This document shows, one piece after another, positions 35,579 through 44,820 of a stretch of DNA of 64,000 nt. Each line of letters starts with the position of its first letter. Within the stretch, counting starts at the first letter, position 1. The notes beneath the pieces were generated by a model. The model was not told the DNA's origin. It worked only from the letters and a program-made list of their open reading frames with translations, and did not search any database. The DNA is from Roseobacter ponti (GTDB taxonomy: Bacteria; Pseudomonadota; Alphaproteobacteria; Rhodobacterales; Rhodobacteraceae): contig NZ_CP048788.1 in assembly GCF_012932215.1 (NCBI RefSeq), positions 434,001 to 498,000 of the forward strand. The letters run 5' to 3'. The translations under genes were made by a program, and so were the position numbers.

Positions 35579-35603
35579 GGACGCGGGTTTTTCGCGCGCG
35601 TCC
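35579..35603 (+). promoter_or_regulatory. Hairpin after the riboswitch (expression platform candidate)
   Basis: GGACGCG at 35579-35585 and CGCGTCC at 35597-35603 form a 7-bp stem with an 11-nt loop containing TTTTT. It sits between the second aptamer and the gcvT ribosome site, where the switch would act. Confidence 0.5.
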
Positions 35604-35657
35604 GGGGGTGCCGGTGCGGGACAGAAATATCCGCCGGCGTGAGACAGGGGAAAACCA

Positions 35658-36782
35658 GTGACCGGATCTGACACCACACCATTGCACGGGCTGCATCTGG
35701 AGCTCGGCGCAAAAATGATCCCTTTTGCAGGATATGACATGCCGGTGCAGTACCGGGCGGGTGTGATGCAGGAACATCTGCACACCCGCGCCGCCGCCGG
35801 GCTGTTTGATGTGAGCCACATGGGGCAGGTCCGGCTCAGCGGTCCGTCCTGGGAGGCGGTTGCGGGTGCTTTTGAAACTCTGGTGCCGATGGATGTCAAA
35901 GGTCTTGCGGACGGTCGGCAGCGCTACGGGTTTTTCACCAGTGACGCAGGCGGGATCGAAGACGATCTGATGTTCGCCCGTGCAGGCGATGACCTGATGG
36001 TTGTCGTGAATGCCGCCTGCAAGGCTGCGGATATTGCGCATATGCGGGCAGGCCTGCCCGGTGAGATATCTGTTGACGCGCTGTCGGACCGGGCGCTTGT
36101 GGCCCTGCAGGGACCGCGGGCGCAGGCTGTGATGGCCGGGCTCGATGCCCGGGCGGCGCAGATGCGGTTTATGGATGTGGCGGAGCTTGAACCCGGCGGT
36201 CTTGCTGTCGTCGCATCGCGCTCGGGCTATACCGGCGAGGACGGCTATGAGATATCGGTCCCCGCGGCTGAGGCGGAACGGCTCGCGCGCCTGCTGCTGG
36301 AGCATGAGGATGTGATGCCGGTGGGTCTCGGCGCACGGGATTCGCTGCGTCTCGAGGCCGGTCTGTGCCTTTACGGCCATGACATTGATGCGACAACCGA
36401 TCCGGTCTCGGCCGCGCTGACCTGGGCCATTCAGAAAGTCAGGCGCCGGGGCGGCGACAGGGCGGGCGGCTTCCCGGGTGCTGATGTGATCTTTGAACGC
36501 ATGGATCAGGGGGATGGCCCGCGGCGCGTGGGTCTGCAGCCCGAGGGGCGCGCCCCGATGCGCGAAGGTGTGCAGATTTTCGACAGCGCGGAGGGGGGCG
36601 ATCCGGTGGGCCATGTGACCTCCGGCGGGTTCGGACCAACCGTGGGCGCGCCCGTGGCGATGGGTTACGTGCCGCATGCGCTGAGTGCACCCGGCACCGG
36701 GCTCTGGGGTGAGGTGCGTGGCAAACGTCTGCCCGTAAACGTCACCGCGCTGCCCTTTGTTCCGGCAAACTTCAAAAGATGA
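35658..36782 (+). CDS. gcvT: Aminomethyltransferase, glycine cleavage T protein
   Basis: This 374-residue enzyme moves the methylene group from aminomethyl-lipoyl H protein to tetrahydrofolate and frees ammonia. N-terminal LHGLHLELGAKMIPFAGYDMPVQY, VSHMGQVRLSGPSWEAV and ASRSGYTGEDGYEISVP are hallmark segments, and the C-terminal domain ends with NVTALPFVPANFKR. The start is GTG 35658, preceded by ACAGGGGAAA; the region upstream is the glycine riboswitch. It is the first gene of gcvT-gcvH-gcvP, with 19 bp to gcvH. Confidence 0.97.
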   Translation: MTGSDTTPLHGLHLELGAKMIPFAGYDMPVQYRAGVMQEHLHTRAAAGLFDVSHMGQVRLSGPSWEAVAGAFETLVPMDVKGLADGRQRYGFFTSDAGGIEDDLMFARAGDDLMVVVNAACKAADIAHMRAGLPGEISVDALSDRALVALQGPRAQAVMAGLDARAAQMRFMDVAELEPGGLAVVASRSGYTGEDGYEISVPAAEAERLARLLLEHEDVMPVGLGARDSLRLEAGLCLYGHDIDATTDPVSAALTWAIQKVRRRGGDRAGGFPGADVIFERMDQGDGPRRVGLQPEGRAPMREGVQIFDSAEGGDPVGHVTSGGFGPTVGAPVAMGYVPHALSAPGTGLWGEVRGKRLPVNVTALPFVPANFKR

Positions 36783-36801
36783 GCAACAGGAGAAAGACAT
36801 C

Positions 36802-37161
36802 ATGAAATTCACAGAAGAGCACGAATGGCTGCGCGAAGAAGGCGGTGAAATGGTGGTGGGCATCACGATCCACGCCGCGGCACAGCTGGGCGATGTGGTA
36901 TTCGTCGAACTGCCCGAAGAAGGCATCACGGTGAGCAAGGACGATGAGGTTGTGGTCATCGAATCGGTCAAAGCCGCAAGCGACATTCTGGCGCCCGTCG
37001 ATGGCGAGATCACCGAAGTGAACGCGGCACTGGCCGATAACCCGGCGATGGTCAACGACGACCCGCAGGGTGAAGCCTGGTTTTTCAAAATGACCGTGAG
37101 CGACCCGTCCCAGCTTGAGGAATTCATGGATGAGGCCGGGTATCAGAAATTTATCGCCTGA
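36802..37161 (+). CDS. gcvH: Glycine cleavage system H protein
   Basis: This 119-residue lipoyl carrier shuttles the aminomethyl group between GcvP, GcvT and lipoamide dehydrogenase. It starts MKFTEEHEWLREEGGEMVVGIT and carries the lipoylation site VVIESVKAASD with Lys at about residue 57. The ATG at 36802 follows CAGGAGAAAG and fits the family; the open frame upstream overlaps gcvT and is not used. Length is normal. Confidence 0.97.
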   Translation: MKFTEEHEWLREEGGEMVVGITIHAAAQLGDVVFVELPEEGITVSKDDEVVVIESVKAASDILAPVDGEITEVNAALADNPAMVNDDPQGEAWFFKMTVSDPSQLEEFMDEAGYQKFIA

Positions 37162-37241
37162 TCTGAAGGCCCGGCCGGGGGGGCCTCCGCCGGGCGTGTT
37201 TTCAGCCGGACGACAGACTGCTGCGCAGAAGGAAAAGAGCC

Positions 37242-40091
37242 ATGGTGTATAAGCCCACCGAATATCTGCCCTATGATTTTGCCAACCGCCGCCACATCGG
37301 GCCGTCGCCCCAGGAGATGGCCAGGATGCTCGAAGTGGTCGGCGCGCCGGATCTGGAGGCGCTGATTGATGATACGCTGCCCGAAGCCATCCGACAGAAA
37401 GAGCCGCTGGATTTCGGCAGGCCGATGTCAGAGCGCGAAGTGCTGGAGCATATGCGGCGCACCGCGGATAAAAACCGCGTGCTGACCTCGCTCATCGGTC
37501 AGGGGTATCACGGCACGGTCACGCCGCCCGCGATCCAGCGCAATATTCTCGAAAATCCGGCCTGGTACACTGCCTATACACCTTATCAGCCCGAGATCAG
37601 CCAGGGACGGCTGGAGGCGCTGCTGAACTTTCAGACCATGGTCAGTGATCTGACGGGCCTTGAGATCGCCAATGCCTCGCTGCTCGATGAAGCCACGGCC
37701 TGTGCCGAGGCGATGACCATGGCGCAGCGGGTGTCGAAATCCAAAGCAAAGGCCTTCTTTGTGGACCGCGACTGCCATCCGCAGAACATCGCGGTGATGA
37801 AAACACGCGCTGCTCCGTTGGGGATCGAAGTGATTGTCGGCAACCCGGCGAAAATGGACGCCTCGGCGGTCTTTGGTGCGATCTTTCAGTATCCGGGCAC
37901 CTATGGCCATGTGCATGATTTCACTGATCTGCTGAGTGCGCTGCATGAGACGGGTGGCATCGGCATCATGTCCGCTGATCCGCTGGCGCTGACGCTGCTC
38001 AAAGAGCCTGGTGCGATGGGCGCCGATATCGCCGTGGGGTCGACCCAGCGGTTCGGGGTGCCGGAGGGGTATGGCGGTCCGCATGCGGCCTATATGGCCT
38101 GTCGCGATGCCCTGAAACGGGCGATGCCGGGGCGCATTGTTGGTGTTTCCGTCGACAGTCACGGTCACCGCGCCTACCGATTGTCTCTGCAGACCCGCGA
38201 GCAGCATATCCGGCGCGAAAAAGCCACGTCAAACGTCTGTACAGCGCAGGCGCTGCTGGCGGTCATGGCATCGATGTATGCAGTGTTTCACGGGCCCGAG
38301 GGGCTGCGCGCCATTGCGCAACGCATTCACCGCAAGACCGCGCGGCTTGCCCGCGGGCTGGAAGAGGCCGGTTTCAGGGTCGACCCGCAGGCGTTTTTCG
38401 ACACCATTACCGTGGATGTGGGCCCCTTGCAGGCGGCGGTGATGAAATCGGCGGTGGATGAGGGGATCAACCTGCGGCAGGTCGGCGAGACCCGCGTGGG
38501 CATCAGCATGCACGAGCGCTGCCGGCCCGACACCATTGAAGCAGTCTGGCGGGCCTTCGGGATCGTCAAAGAGGACCGCGATTTCAGGCCTGATTACCGC
38601 TTTCCCGAAGAGATGCTGCGCCGCACGGAATATCTCACGCATCCGATTTTCCACATGAACCGGGCCGAGACAGAGATGATGCGCTATATGCGCCGGCTGG
38701 CCGATCGCGATCTGGCGCTGGATCGTGCGATGATCCCGCTGGGGTCCTGCACCATGAAGCTCAATTCGGCGGCTGAAATGATGCCGGTCAGCTGGCGCGA
38801 GTTCTCATTGCTGCATCCTTTTGCACCGGCGGATCAGGCGCTGGGATATCGCGAACTGATCGACGATCTGAGCGCCAAACTGTGCGACATCACCGGATAT
38901 GACGCAATTTCGATGCAGCCCAATTCCGGCGCCCAGGGGGAATACGCGGGACTGCTGACCATCGCGGCCTTTCACCGGGCGCGCGGAGAAGCGCATCGCA
39001 ACATCTGCCTCATTCCGATGAGCGCGCATGGCACCAACCCGGCGTCGGCACAGATGGTCGGCTGGAAAGTGGTACCGGTGCAGTCAGCGGCGAACGGCGA
39101 CATCGATCTGGAGGATTTCCGCACCAAGGCGGAGAAACACGCAGAGCAGCTTGCCGGGTGTATGATCACCTATCCTTCGACCCATGGGGTTTTTGAAGAA
39201 ACCGTGACAGAAGTGACAAGGATCGTCCACGATCATGGCGGTCAGGTCTATATCGACGGGGCCAATATGAATGCGATGGTGGGTCTGAGCCGGCCTGGTG
39301 ATCTGGGCGGAGATGTGAGCCACCTGAACCTGCACAAAACCTTCTGCATCCCGCATGGCGGCGGCGGTCCCGGCATGGGCCCGATCGGTGTTAAAGAGCA
39401 CCTGATACCGCATCTGCCAGGGCATGAGATCACCGGCGGTGGCGAAGGCGCGGTTTCAGCAGCACCTTACGGTTCGCCCTCGCTGCTGCCGATCAGCTGG
39501 GCCTATTGCCTGATGATGGGCGGTGAGGGCCTGACGCAGGCCACACGGGTCGCGATCCTCAACGCTAACTATATCGCGCGGCGTCTCGAAGGTGCCTTTG
39601 AGGTCCTTTATAAGGGTCCGTCCGGCAGGGTGGCGCACGAGTGCATCATCGACGTGCGCCCTTTTGAGCAAAGCGCCGGCGTCACCGTTGAGGATATCGC
39701 CAAACGGCTGATCGATTGTGGCTTTCACGCGCCCACCATGAGCTGGCCGGTGGCCGGAACACTGATGGTCGAACCCACGGAAAGTGAAACCATGGCCGAG
39801 CTTGACCGGTTCTGCGACGCGATGCTGGCCATCAGAGCGGAGATCGCAGAAATCGAAAAAGGTGATATGGATGCGGAAAACAACCCGCTGAAAAATGCGC
39901 CTCATACCGTCGAAGATCTGGTGAGCGACTGGGACAGGCCCTACAGCCGCAATCAGGGATGTTTTCCGCCGGGTGCCTTCCGGGTTGATAAATACTGGCC
40001 ACCTGTGAACCGGGTGGATAATGTTTACGGCGACAGACATCTGGTCTGCACCTGTCCGCCGATGGAGGACTATGCGGAAGCGGCAGAGTAG
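37242..40091 (+). CDS. gcvP: Glycine dehydrogenase (decarboxylating), P protein
   Basis: This 949-residue PLP enzyme decarboxylates glycine and loads the rest on GcvH. It is the fused homodimeric form: the N-terminal half starts [17 protein letters not shown] and contains [48 protein letters not shown]; the C-terminal half has the cofactor lysine (about residue 699) in [23 protein letters not shown]. It is the last gene of the riboswitch operon, 80 bp after gcvH. Length is typical (about 950). Confidence 0.98.
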   Translation: MVYKPTEYLPYDFANRRHIGPSPQEMARMLEVVGAPDLEALIDDTLPEAIRQKEPLDFGRPMSEREVLEHMRRTADKNRVLTSLIGQGYHGTVTPPAIQRNILENPAWYTAYTPYQPEISQGRLEALLNFQTMVSDLTGLEIANASLLDEATACAEAMTMAQRVSKSKAKAFFVDRDCHPQNIAVMKTRAAPLGIEVIVGNPAKMDASAVFGAIFQYPGTYGHVHDFTDLLSALHETGGIGIMSADPLALTLLKEPGAMGADIAVGSTQRFGVPEGYGGPHAAYMACRDALKRAMPGRIVGVSVDSHGHRAYRLSLQTREQHIRREKATSNVCTAQALLAVMASMYAVFHGPEGLRAIAQRIHRKTARLARGLEEAGFRVDPQAFFDTITVDVGPLQAAVMKSAVDEGINLRQVGETRVGISMHERCRPDTIEAVWRAFGIVKEDRDFRPDYRFPEEMLRRTEYLTHPIFHMNRAETEMMRYMRRLADRDLALDRAMIPLGSCTMKLNSAAEMMPVSWREFSLLHPFAPADQALGYRELIDDLSAKLCDITGYDAISMQPNSGAQGEYAGLLTIAAFHRARGEAHRNICLIPMSAHGTNPASAQMVGWKVVPVQSAANGDIDLEDFRTKAEKHAEQLAGCMITYPSTHGVFEETVTEVTRIVHDHGGQVYIDGANMNAMVGLSRPGDLGGDVSHLNLHKTFCIPHGGGGPGMGPIGVKEHLIPHLPGHEITGGGEGAVSAAPYGSPSLLPISWAYCLMMGGEGLTQATRVAILNANYIARRLEGAFEVLYKGPSGRVAHECIIDVRPFEQSAGVTVEDIAKRLIDCGFHAPTMSWPVAGTLMVEPTESETMAELDRFCDAMLAIRAEIAEIEKGDMDAENNPLKNAPHTVEDLVSDWDRPYSRNQGCFPPGAFRVDKYWPPVNRVDNVYGDRHLVCTCPPMEDYAEAAE

Positions 40092-40120
40092 GAGGGGCGC
40101 TGCCCCCGGCCTCAGAGAGG

Positions 40121-40152
40121 CCTCCCCCGGGATACTTTCATGCCAGAGAAAA
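40121..40152 (+). repeat. Rhodobacterales-type intergenic repeat, copy 1
   Basis: A 32-bp element with CCTCC, a C/G tract, GGGATACTTTC and GCCAGAGAAAA. It lies just after gcvP and is preceded by a GGCCTC/GAGGCC hairpin. It matches two other copies in this window. Confidence 0.7.
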
Positions 40153-40245
40153 CATGGTTTATTAACCTTCGGGTTCTAAACAGCAGGAGCGGTACAGGCG
40201 GGGACGCCGATGACCGTAGCCGGAGAAGCGTACAGCGCTTTCCCT

Positions 40246-40274
40246 GAAGAGCCGCCGCGCGCGGCTCTTCTTTT
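40246..40274 (+). terminator. Intrinsic terminator downstream of gcvP
   Basis: GAAGAGCCGC at 40246-40255 and GCGGCTCTTC at 40261-40270 form a perfect 10-bp stem with a 5-nt loop, followed by TTTT. It lies 155 bp after the gcvP stop and would end plus-strand transcription before the convergent ABC exporter. Confidence 0.8.
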
Positions 40275-40303
40275 CTCTGGCTCTGAAATATCCCCGCCGG
40301 AGG
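40271..40303 (-). repeat. Rhodobacterales-type intergenic repeat, copy 2
   Basis: On the minus strand this 33-bp copy reads CCTCCGGCGGGGATATTTC then AGAGCCAGAGAAAA. It is inverted relative to copy 1 and overlaps the T-run of the preceding terminator. Confidence 0.7.
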
Positions 40304-40313
40304 CATCAAACTC

Positions 40314-42830
40314 TTATTCGCGCGCGCGCAGCACCCGGGCTGGTCTGGTGTTCACGGGTCTCGCTGCGAAGAGGAGGCCGGCCAGCAGTGTTGCGGTTAT
40401 TCCGCCCGATACAATCCAGAGTGCTGAACCCCATATCACATGATATTCCGTGTCCATGATGTAGCGGCTCACCGCCCATCCGCCCGCGATACCGGCCCCC
40501 AGTGCGACGATTCCGGCCGCAAATCCGAGGATGATTGATCGTAGTGCGAAACTGAGCAGAATGGTGCGCCGGTCTGCGCCCAGAGTGCGTAGCACGGCGG
40601 CCTCAAAGACACGCGCCCCGGTGCCAGAGGCTGCCGCGCCAATGAGGACCAGGAACCCGGTCAGAAGAGTTGCGGCAGCGCCGTAGGACGTTGCCGCAGC
40701 AAGCCCGCTCAGAACATCAGCGACCCGGTCTATCGCATCGCGCACGCGGATTGCTGTGATGTTCGGATACCGGCCTGCGAGATCACGCAGAATCTGTGCT
40801 TCGGCGTCTTCTTCGGCATAGACTGTCGAAATAAAGCTGTGCGGTGCTCCTGCCAGCGCGCCGGGGTTCATCGCGAGGATAAATCCGATCCCCGCCGTCG
40901 AGAAATCTACTTCGCGAAAGCTTGAGATCTTTCCGGTGATGTCGCGCCCGAGGATGTTCACCGTAAGCGTATCGCCGATCGCGAGACCCATCTCTCCGGC
41001 CTCTTCGGCAGCAAAGCTTATCAGTGGCGGCCCGCTGTAATCCGCATCCCACCATGCGCCTTCCGTTATGCGTGTGCCATCTGGCATCAGGCCGGAATAG
41101 GTGACACCCCGGTCCCCCTGCAGGACCCAGTGATCGCCGGCGACTTCGCGCGCCGGGATGTCGTTGATTCTGGTGATGATACCCCGGAGCATCGGTGCCG
41201 ACTGGATGCGGGAAACCGCGGGGTCGCTTTCCAGTCGTTCGGTATAGCCGGCAATCTGGTCCTTCTGGATATCCACAAAGAAATAACTGGGAGCCACATC
41301 GGGCAGGTTGCCGGTAATTGCGCTGCGCAGATTGCCGTCGATCTGGCCTACGGCGGCCAGAACCGAGAGGCCGAGGCCAAGCGCCAGCACCACGGATGTC
41401 GCCCCTTCGCGCGGCCCGGAAATGGCGGCGAGGGCCCAGCGGAGCGTTGGGCGACCGCGGCTGATCCGGCTGCCACGGCGTGAGAGGATCCGGATCAGAA
41501 CTGCCGCTCCGGCCAGCAAAAGCAGCGCGCCCGTTATCCCGCCGGCGGTCCAGAGGGTGAGCCACCATGTGCCGGAAAACCAGCCTGCGAGTGTCAGCAG
41601 AAGGGCGAGGCCCGCGATGGTCAGCGCCAGATATTTCGGAGCGGGGAACGCGGGCCCTGCGCTTATTGCATCGCGGAACAGAGTGGCTGCGCGGATGTCC
41701 TCGGTGCGCGCGAGCGGCCAGAGTGTGAAAACGAAGGCGGTGAGGAGGCCGTAAACCGCTGCTTCGGCCAGAGGCCCGGGATAGATCCGGAAGGCGGCGG
41801 GGACAGGCAGGCGCGCTTCGATGAGCGGGGCCAGCAGCAGAGGGGCCAGCGCGCCAAGCGCCACACCGATTGCGATACCGAGCAGTGACAGCGCGCCGAC
41901 CTGAAGAAAATACGTCTGGAAAATGGTGTTCCGTTCGGCACCCAGTGTGCGCAGGGTGGCGATGACGCTTGTCTTGCCGGCGATATAGGAGCGCACAGCT
42001 GAGGAGACGCCGACACCGCCCACCGCAAGCCCTGAAAGCCCCACCAGCACCAGAAAGGCGCCCAGCCGGTCCACAAATTCCGACACGCCCGGGGCGCCGT
42101 TGCGCGCATCCGTCCAGCGCAGGCCGTTGTTCTCAAACCGGGCCCGGGCGTCGTCCTCGAGCGCGGCAAGATCGGTGCCGGGCGGCAGTGTGAGGCGGTA
42201 TCTGGTGGAGAAAAGTGTGCCGGGTTCCAGCAGGGACGAGCCTTTGAGGCTTGTTGTGCGCAGGATCGTGCGGGGGCCAAGGGCAAAGCCGCCGGCGGCG
42301 CTGTCCGGTTCGCGTTCGAGGATGGCGGAGAGGGTGAAATCCTTCGTGCCGAGGGCGAAGGTATCTCCGGGACTGAGCCCGAGACGGTCGGCCAGCACCT
42401 GCTCCATAACGGCACCCGGCCTGCCGTCGATGGTGCCGAGAGCCTTCTCCAGAGGCATATCGGGCACCAGTGCGACCGTGCCCACCAGCGGATAAAGATC
42501 ATCCACGGCTTTGATCTGGGTCAGGCCGCGCTCTTCACCGACAACGGCCATTGACCGGAAATCGACGATTTCGGACACGTCCGAGGCGACCCCCGCCATC
42601 CAGGCGCGCTCGTCGTCATTTGCAAAGCGATAGGTAAAATCGAGTTCTGCATCTCCGCCGAGAAGCGCCGCGCCTTCGCGGACGAGGCCTGCTTCGATGC
42701 TGGCGCGCACGGTGCCGACGGCGGCGATGGCTGCAACCCCAAGGGCCAGGCATGCCAGCAGAATGCGAAATCCCTGCAGACCGCCGCGCAACTCGCGCCG
42801 GGCGAAACGGGCGGCAATGGCAAGGCTCAT
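40314..42830 (-). CDS. ABC transporter permease, FtsX/YbbP type
   Basis: This 838-residue membrane protein is of the YbbP class: an N-terminal helix (GFRILLACLALGVAAIAAVGTV), a large extracytoplasmic domain, and two FtsX-type four-helix modules, including VGLSGLAVGGVGVSSAVRSYIAGKTSVIATLRTLGAERNTIFQTYFLQ and the C-terminal RVFEAAVLRTLGADRRTILLSFALRS. With the adjoining ATPase it forms a transporter of the MacB-like group that works by mechanotransmission rather than classic transport. In E. coli the ybbA-ybbP pair adjoins tesA, and the same three-gene arrangement is seen here. The substrate is unknown. It overlaps the ATPase gene by four bases. Confidence 0.9.
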   Translation of the reverse strand: MSLAIAARFARRELRGGLQGFRILLACLALGVAAIAAVGTVRASIEAGLVREGAALLGGDAELDFTYRFANDDERAWMAGVASDVSEIVDFRSMAVVGEERGLTQIKAVDDLYPLVGTVALVPDMPLEKALGTIDGRPGAVMEQVLADRLGLSPGDTFALGTKDFTLSAILEREPDSAAGGFALGPRTILRTTSLKGSSLLEPGTLFSTRYRLTLPPGTDLAALEDDARARFENNGLRWTDARNGAPGVSEFVDRLGAFLVLVGLSGLAVGGVGVSSAVRSYIAGKTSVIATLRTLGAERNTIFQTYFLQVGALSLLGIAIGVALGALAPLLLAPLIEARLPVPAAFRIYPGPLAEAAVYGLLTAFVFTLWPLARTEDIRAATLFRDAISAGPAFPAPKYLALTIAGLALLLTLAGWFSGTWWLTLWTAGGITGALLLLAGAAVLIRILSRRGSRISRGRPTLRWALAAISGPREGATSVVLALGLGLSVLAAVGQIDGNLRSAITGNLPDVAPSYFFVDIQKDQIAGYTERLESDPAVSRIQSAPMLRGIITRINDIPAREVAGDHWVLQGDRGVTYSGLMPDGTRITEGAWWDADYSGPPLISFAAEEAGEMGLAIGDTLTVNILGRDITGKISSFREVDFSTAGIGFILAMNPGALAGAPHSFISTVYAEEDAEAQILRDLAGRYPNITAIRVRDAIDRVADVLSGLAAATSYGAAATLLTGFLVLIGAAASGTGARVFEAAVLRTLGADRRTILLSFALRSIILGFAAGIVALGAGIAGGWAVSRYIMDTEYHVIWGSALWIVSGGITATLLAGLLFAARPVNTRPARVLRARE

Positions 42831-43516
42831 TCGGCAGCCTGTTCTTCGGGCGCGATGCGGCCGTCGGCGAGGCGGATGATGCGGCTGCAGCGCGCGGCAA
42901 GGCTGCGCGAATGGGTAACCAGCACCAGCGTCGCACCGTGGCGGTCGCGCAGACCAAAGAGCATATCGACGATGGCCGCACCGTTCACGCCGTCAAGATT
43001 GCCGGTGGGCTCATCGGCGAGCAGGATATCGGGGCGGGGGGCCGCGGCGCGGGCAAGCGCGACGCGCTGCTGCTCACCGCCCGACATCTGTGCGGGGTAA
43101 TGGCCGGCGCGGTGGCCAAGGCCCACCACTTCCAGTTCCGCCTGTGCCTTGTCGAAAGCCTTCGCGTCGCCGGCAAGCTCCAGCGGGGTTGCCACATTTT
43201 CCAGCGCGGTCATCGTGGGGATCAGGTGAAAGGACTGAAAGACAACGCCCATGTGATTGCGCCGGAACCGGGCCAGCGCATCTTCGGACATCGTCGTGAG
43301 GTCATGCCCGAGTGCGGTGACGCTGCCGCCGGTGGCGCGTTCCAGCCCGCCCATCAGCATCAGCAGTGATGACTTGCCCGAGCCCGACGGCCCGATGAGC
43401 CCGAGGCTCTCGCCCTTGTGAACGTCAAAGCTGATGCCCTGCAGAATATCGACCCGACCGGCATTGCCATCGAGCGACAAAGCCGCATCTTTGAGCGTGT
43501 AGACGGTATCATTCAT
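42827..43516 (-). CDS. ABC transporter ATP-binding protein, YbbA/LolD type
   Basis: This 229-residue ATPase has Walker A GLIGPSGSGKSSLLMLMGGLE, Q-loop region VFQSFHLIPTMTALENVATPLEL, signature MSGGEQQRVALARA, Walker B DILLADEPTGNLDG and switch histidine in LVLVTHSRSLAAR. It powers the adjoining FtsX-like permease, whose start overlaps its stop by four bases. Together with the divergent TesA-like gene this resembles the ybbAP-tesA locus of enterobacteria, suggesting a role in lipid or cell-envelope processing. Confidence 0.92.
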   Translation of the reverse strand: MNDTVYTLKDAALSLDGNAGRVDILQGISFDVHKGESLGLIGPSGSGKSSLLMLMGGLERATGGSVTALGHDLTTMSEDALARFRRNHMGVVFQSFHLIPTMTALENVATPLELAGDAKAFDKAQAELEVVGLGHRAGHYPAQMSGGEQQRVALARAAAPRPDILLADEPTGNLDGVNGAAIVDMLFGLRDRHGATLVLVTHSRSLAARCSRIIRLADGRIAPEEQAAE

Positions 43517-43579
43517 CGGGGTTCAGCATCGCGGGCACCTTTGAGGGGTATACGTCCGGGATATGGAGATCGGATCAGG

Positions 43580-44215
43580 ATGCGCAAGGCGATTTTGGTA
43601 ATTGCGATGTGCTGCGGGTCGGCTGCGGCGGCCGAAGAGGTGGTGATTGCGGCTCTGGGCGACAGCCTCACGCAGGGTTATGGTCTGCCACAGGAGCAGG
43701 GATTTGTGCCGCAGATGCAGGCCTGGCTCGACGGGCAGGGCGCGGACGTGCGGCTCATCAACGCCGGCGTTTCGGGGGATACCACGGCAGGCGGGCTTGC
43801 CCGTGTGGACTGGACGCTGACACCGGAGGTGGACGCGATGATCGTGGCACTTGGCGGGAATGATCTTCTGCGCGGGATTGATCCGGACGTGAGTCGCGCC
43901 AGCCTTGAAGGCATCATGCAGGCGGCTGAGACGCGCGAGGTTGATGTGCTGCTGGTGGGTATGCAGGCGCCGGGAAACTACGGCCCGGCGTACAAAGAAC
44001 GCTTTGATGCGATTTATCCGGACCTTGCCGCCGAATTCGGTGCGGATCTGGTGCCGGGGTTCTTCGACGGGCTGGCGGCGGAGGGAAATGATCTCTCGTC
44101 AGTCAGCGACTTAATGCAGCCTGACGGCATTCACCCGAACGCAGAAGGTGTCGCAAGAATTGTTGCGGCCATGGGGCCTGCTGTTCTGGCGCTGGTGGAA
44201 GACAGCGCCGAATAG
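43580..44215 (+). CDS. TesA-like SGNH esterase / arylesterase
   Basis: This 211-residue periplasmic hydrolase has a signal peptide (MRKAILVIAMCCGSAAAA) and SGNH-family blocks: ALGDSLTQGYGL with nucleophile Ser, the NAGVSGDTTAGGL block with Gly, IVALGGNDLLRG with Asn, and QPDGIHPNAEG with Asp and His. It resembles TesA, the multifunctional lysophospholipase/thioesterase/arylesterase. ATG 43580 is used because the signal peptide begins there; an AGATCGGATCAGG precedes it. It is divergent from the ABC exporter by 63 bp. Confidence 0.93.
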   Translation: MRKAILVIAMCCGSAAAAEEVVIAALGDSLTQGYGLPQEQGFVPQMQAWLDGQGADVRLINAGVSGDTTAGGLARVDWTLTPEVDAMIVALGGNDLLRGIDPDVSRASLEGIMQAAETREVDVLLVGMQAPGNYGPAYKERFDAIYPDLAAEFGADLVPGFFDGLAAEGNDLSSVSDLMQPDGIHPNAEGVARIVAAMGPAVLALVEDSAE

Positions 44216-44274
44216 CTCGCCTGCGTGATACGGGCGCAACAGGCGCCCGCAGAAGTCGTTCGTATTTTTCGCCG

Positions 44275-44481
44275 TCAGGCCAGAGCGATGTTACTGGCGC
44301 TTTCGCGGCCATCGCGTCCCGCTTCGATATCGAAGGTTACTTTCTGATCGTCAGCAAGGCCTGTCAGCCCGGCGCGTTCGACGGCAGAAATATGCACAAA
44401 GATATCTTTGCCGCCGCCGTCGGGGGCAATGAAGCCGTAGCCTTTTGTCGTGTTGAACCATTTTACGGTGCCAGAGGCCAT
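44275..44481 (-). CDS. Cold-shock domain protein, CspA family (copy 1)
   Basis: This 68-residue nucleic-acid-binding protein is a single cold-shock domain with RNP1 [11 protein letters not shown] and RNP2 DIFVHIS. It probably acts as an RNA chaperone. By eye, 62 of 68 residues match the second copy at 56066. ATG 44481 follows CAGGAGACAG. A gene-free stretch lies upstream and may hold a long 5' leader, as is common for csp genes. Confidence 0.95.
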   Translation of the reverse strand: MASGTVKWFNTTKGYGFIAPDGGGKDIFVHISAVERAGLTGLADDQKVTFDIEAGRDGRESASNIALA

Positions 44482-44820
44482 GTCACCTGTCTCCTGTTCA
44501 GTTCCTGCCCGCGGAATGCGGCAGGCCGGCCCGGTCGAAAGCAGATCGAAGTACTGAGCCGTTGGGAGCAGTGGTCGATAGTTTGTCGCGTCGCACTCCG
44601 ATATTGAAGGCAGCAGGTGCAATTGCAAGCAAAATTCATGTGACAGTTGTATTGCAACTTTGCGACAGCGGGTTTTCGCCATTGTTTTCATCCCGGAAGG
44701 GTCTGCCCGGATTTTCAGCGGCACCTCAGAAAGAGCCCGGCGGAATAAATTTTACCAGTTGATAAAAAAATAAAACCGTGAGAGCGTTTCGGGCAACCAC
44801 AGACACATGAGGGAGCCACC
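44482..44820. other. Divergent control region between csp copy 1 and preT
   Basis: This 339-bp stretch has no gene. The part nearest the csp gene is probably its 5' leader; it contains TTGCAA-rich motifs (GTTGCAATACAAC near 44649-44661 on the minus strand). The part nearest preT carries the RutR-like palindrome. Confidence 0.6.
44751..44766. promoter_or_regulatory. RutR-like operator before preT
   Basis: TTTACCAGTTGATAAA is an imperfect palindrome (arms TTTACCA and TGATAAA). It matches 13 of 16 positions of the palindrome at 48790 and resembles the TTGACCAnnTGGTCAA site known for RutR. It lies 54 bp upstream of the preT ATG. Confidence 0.6.

Noticed and set aside
35355-37127. A 590-codon minus-strand frame opposite gcvT and the riboswitch
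   Set aside because: It crosses a structured RNA and two conserved plus-strand genes.
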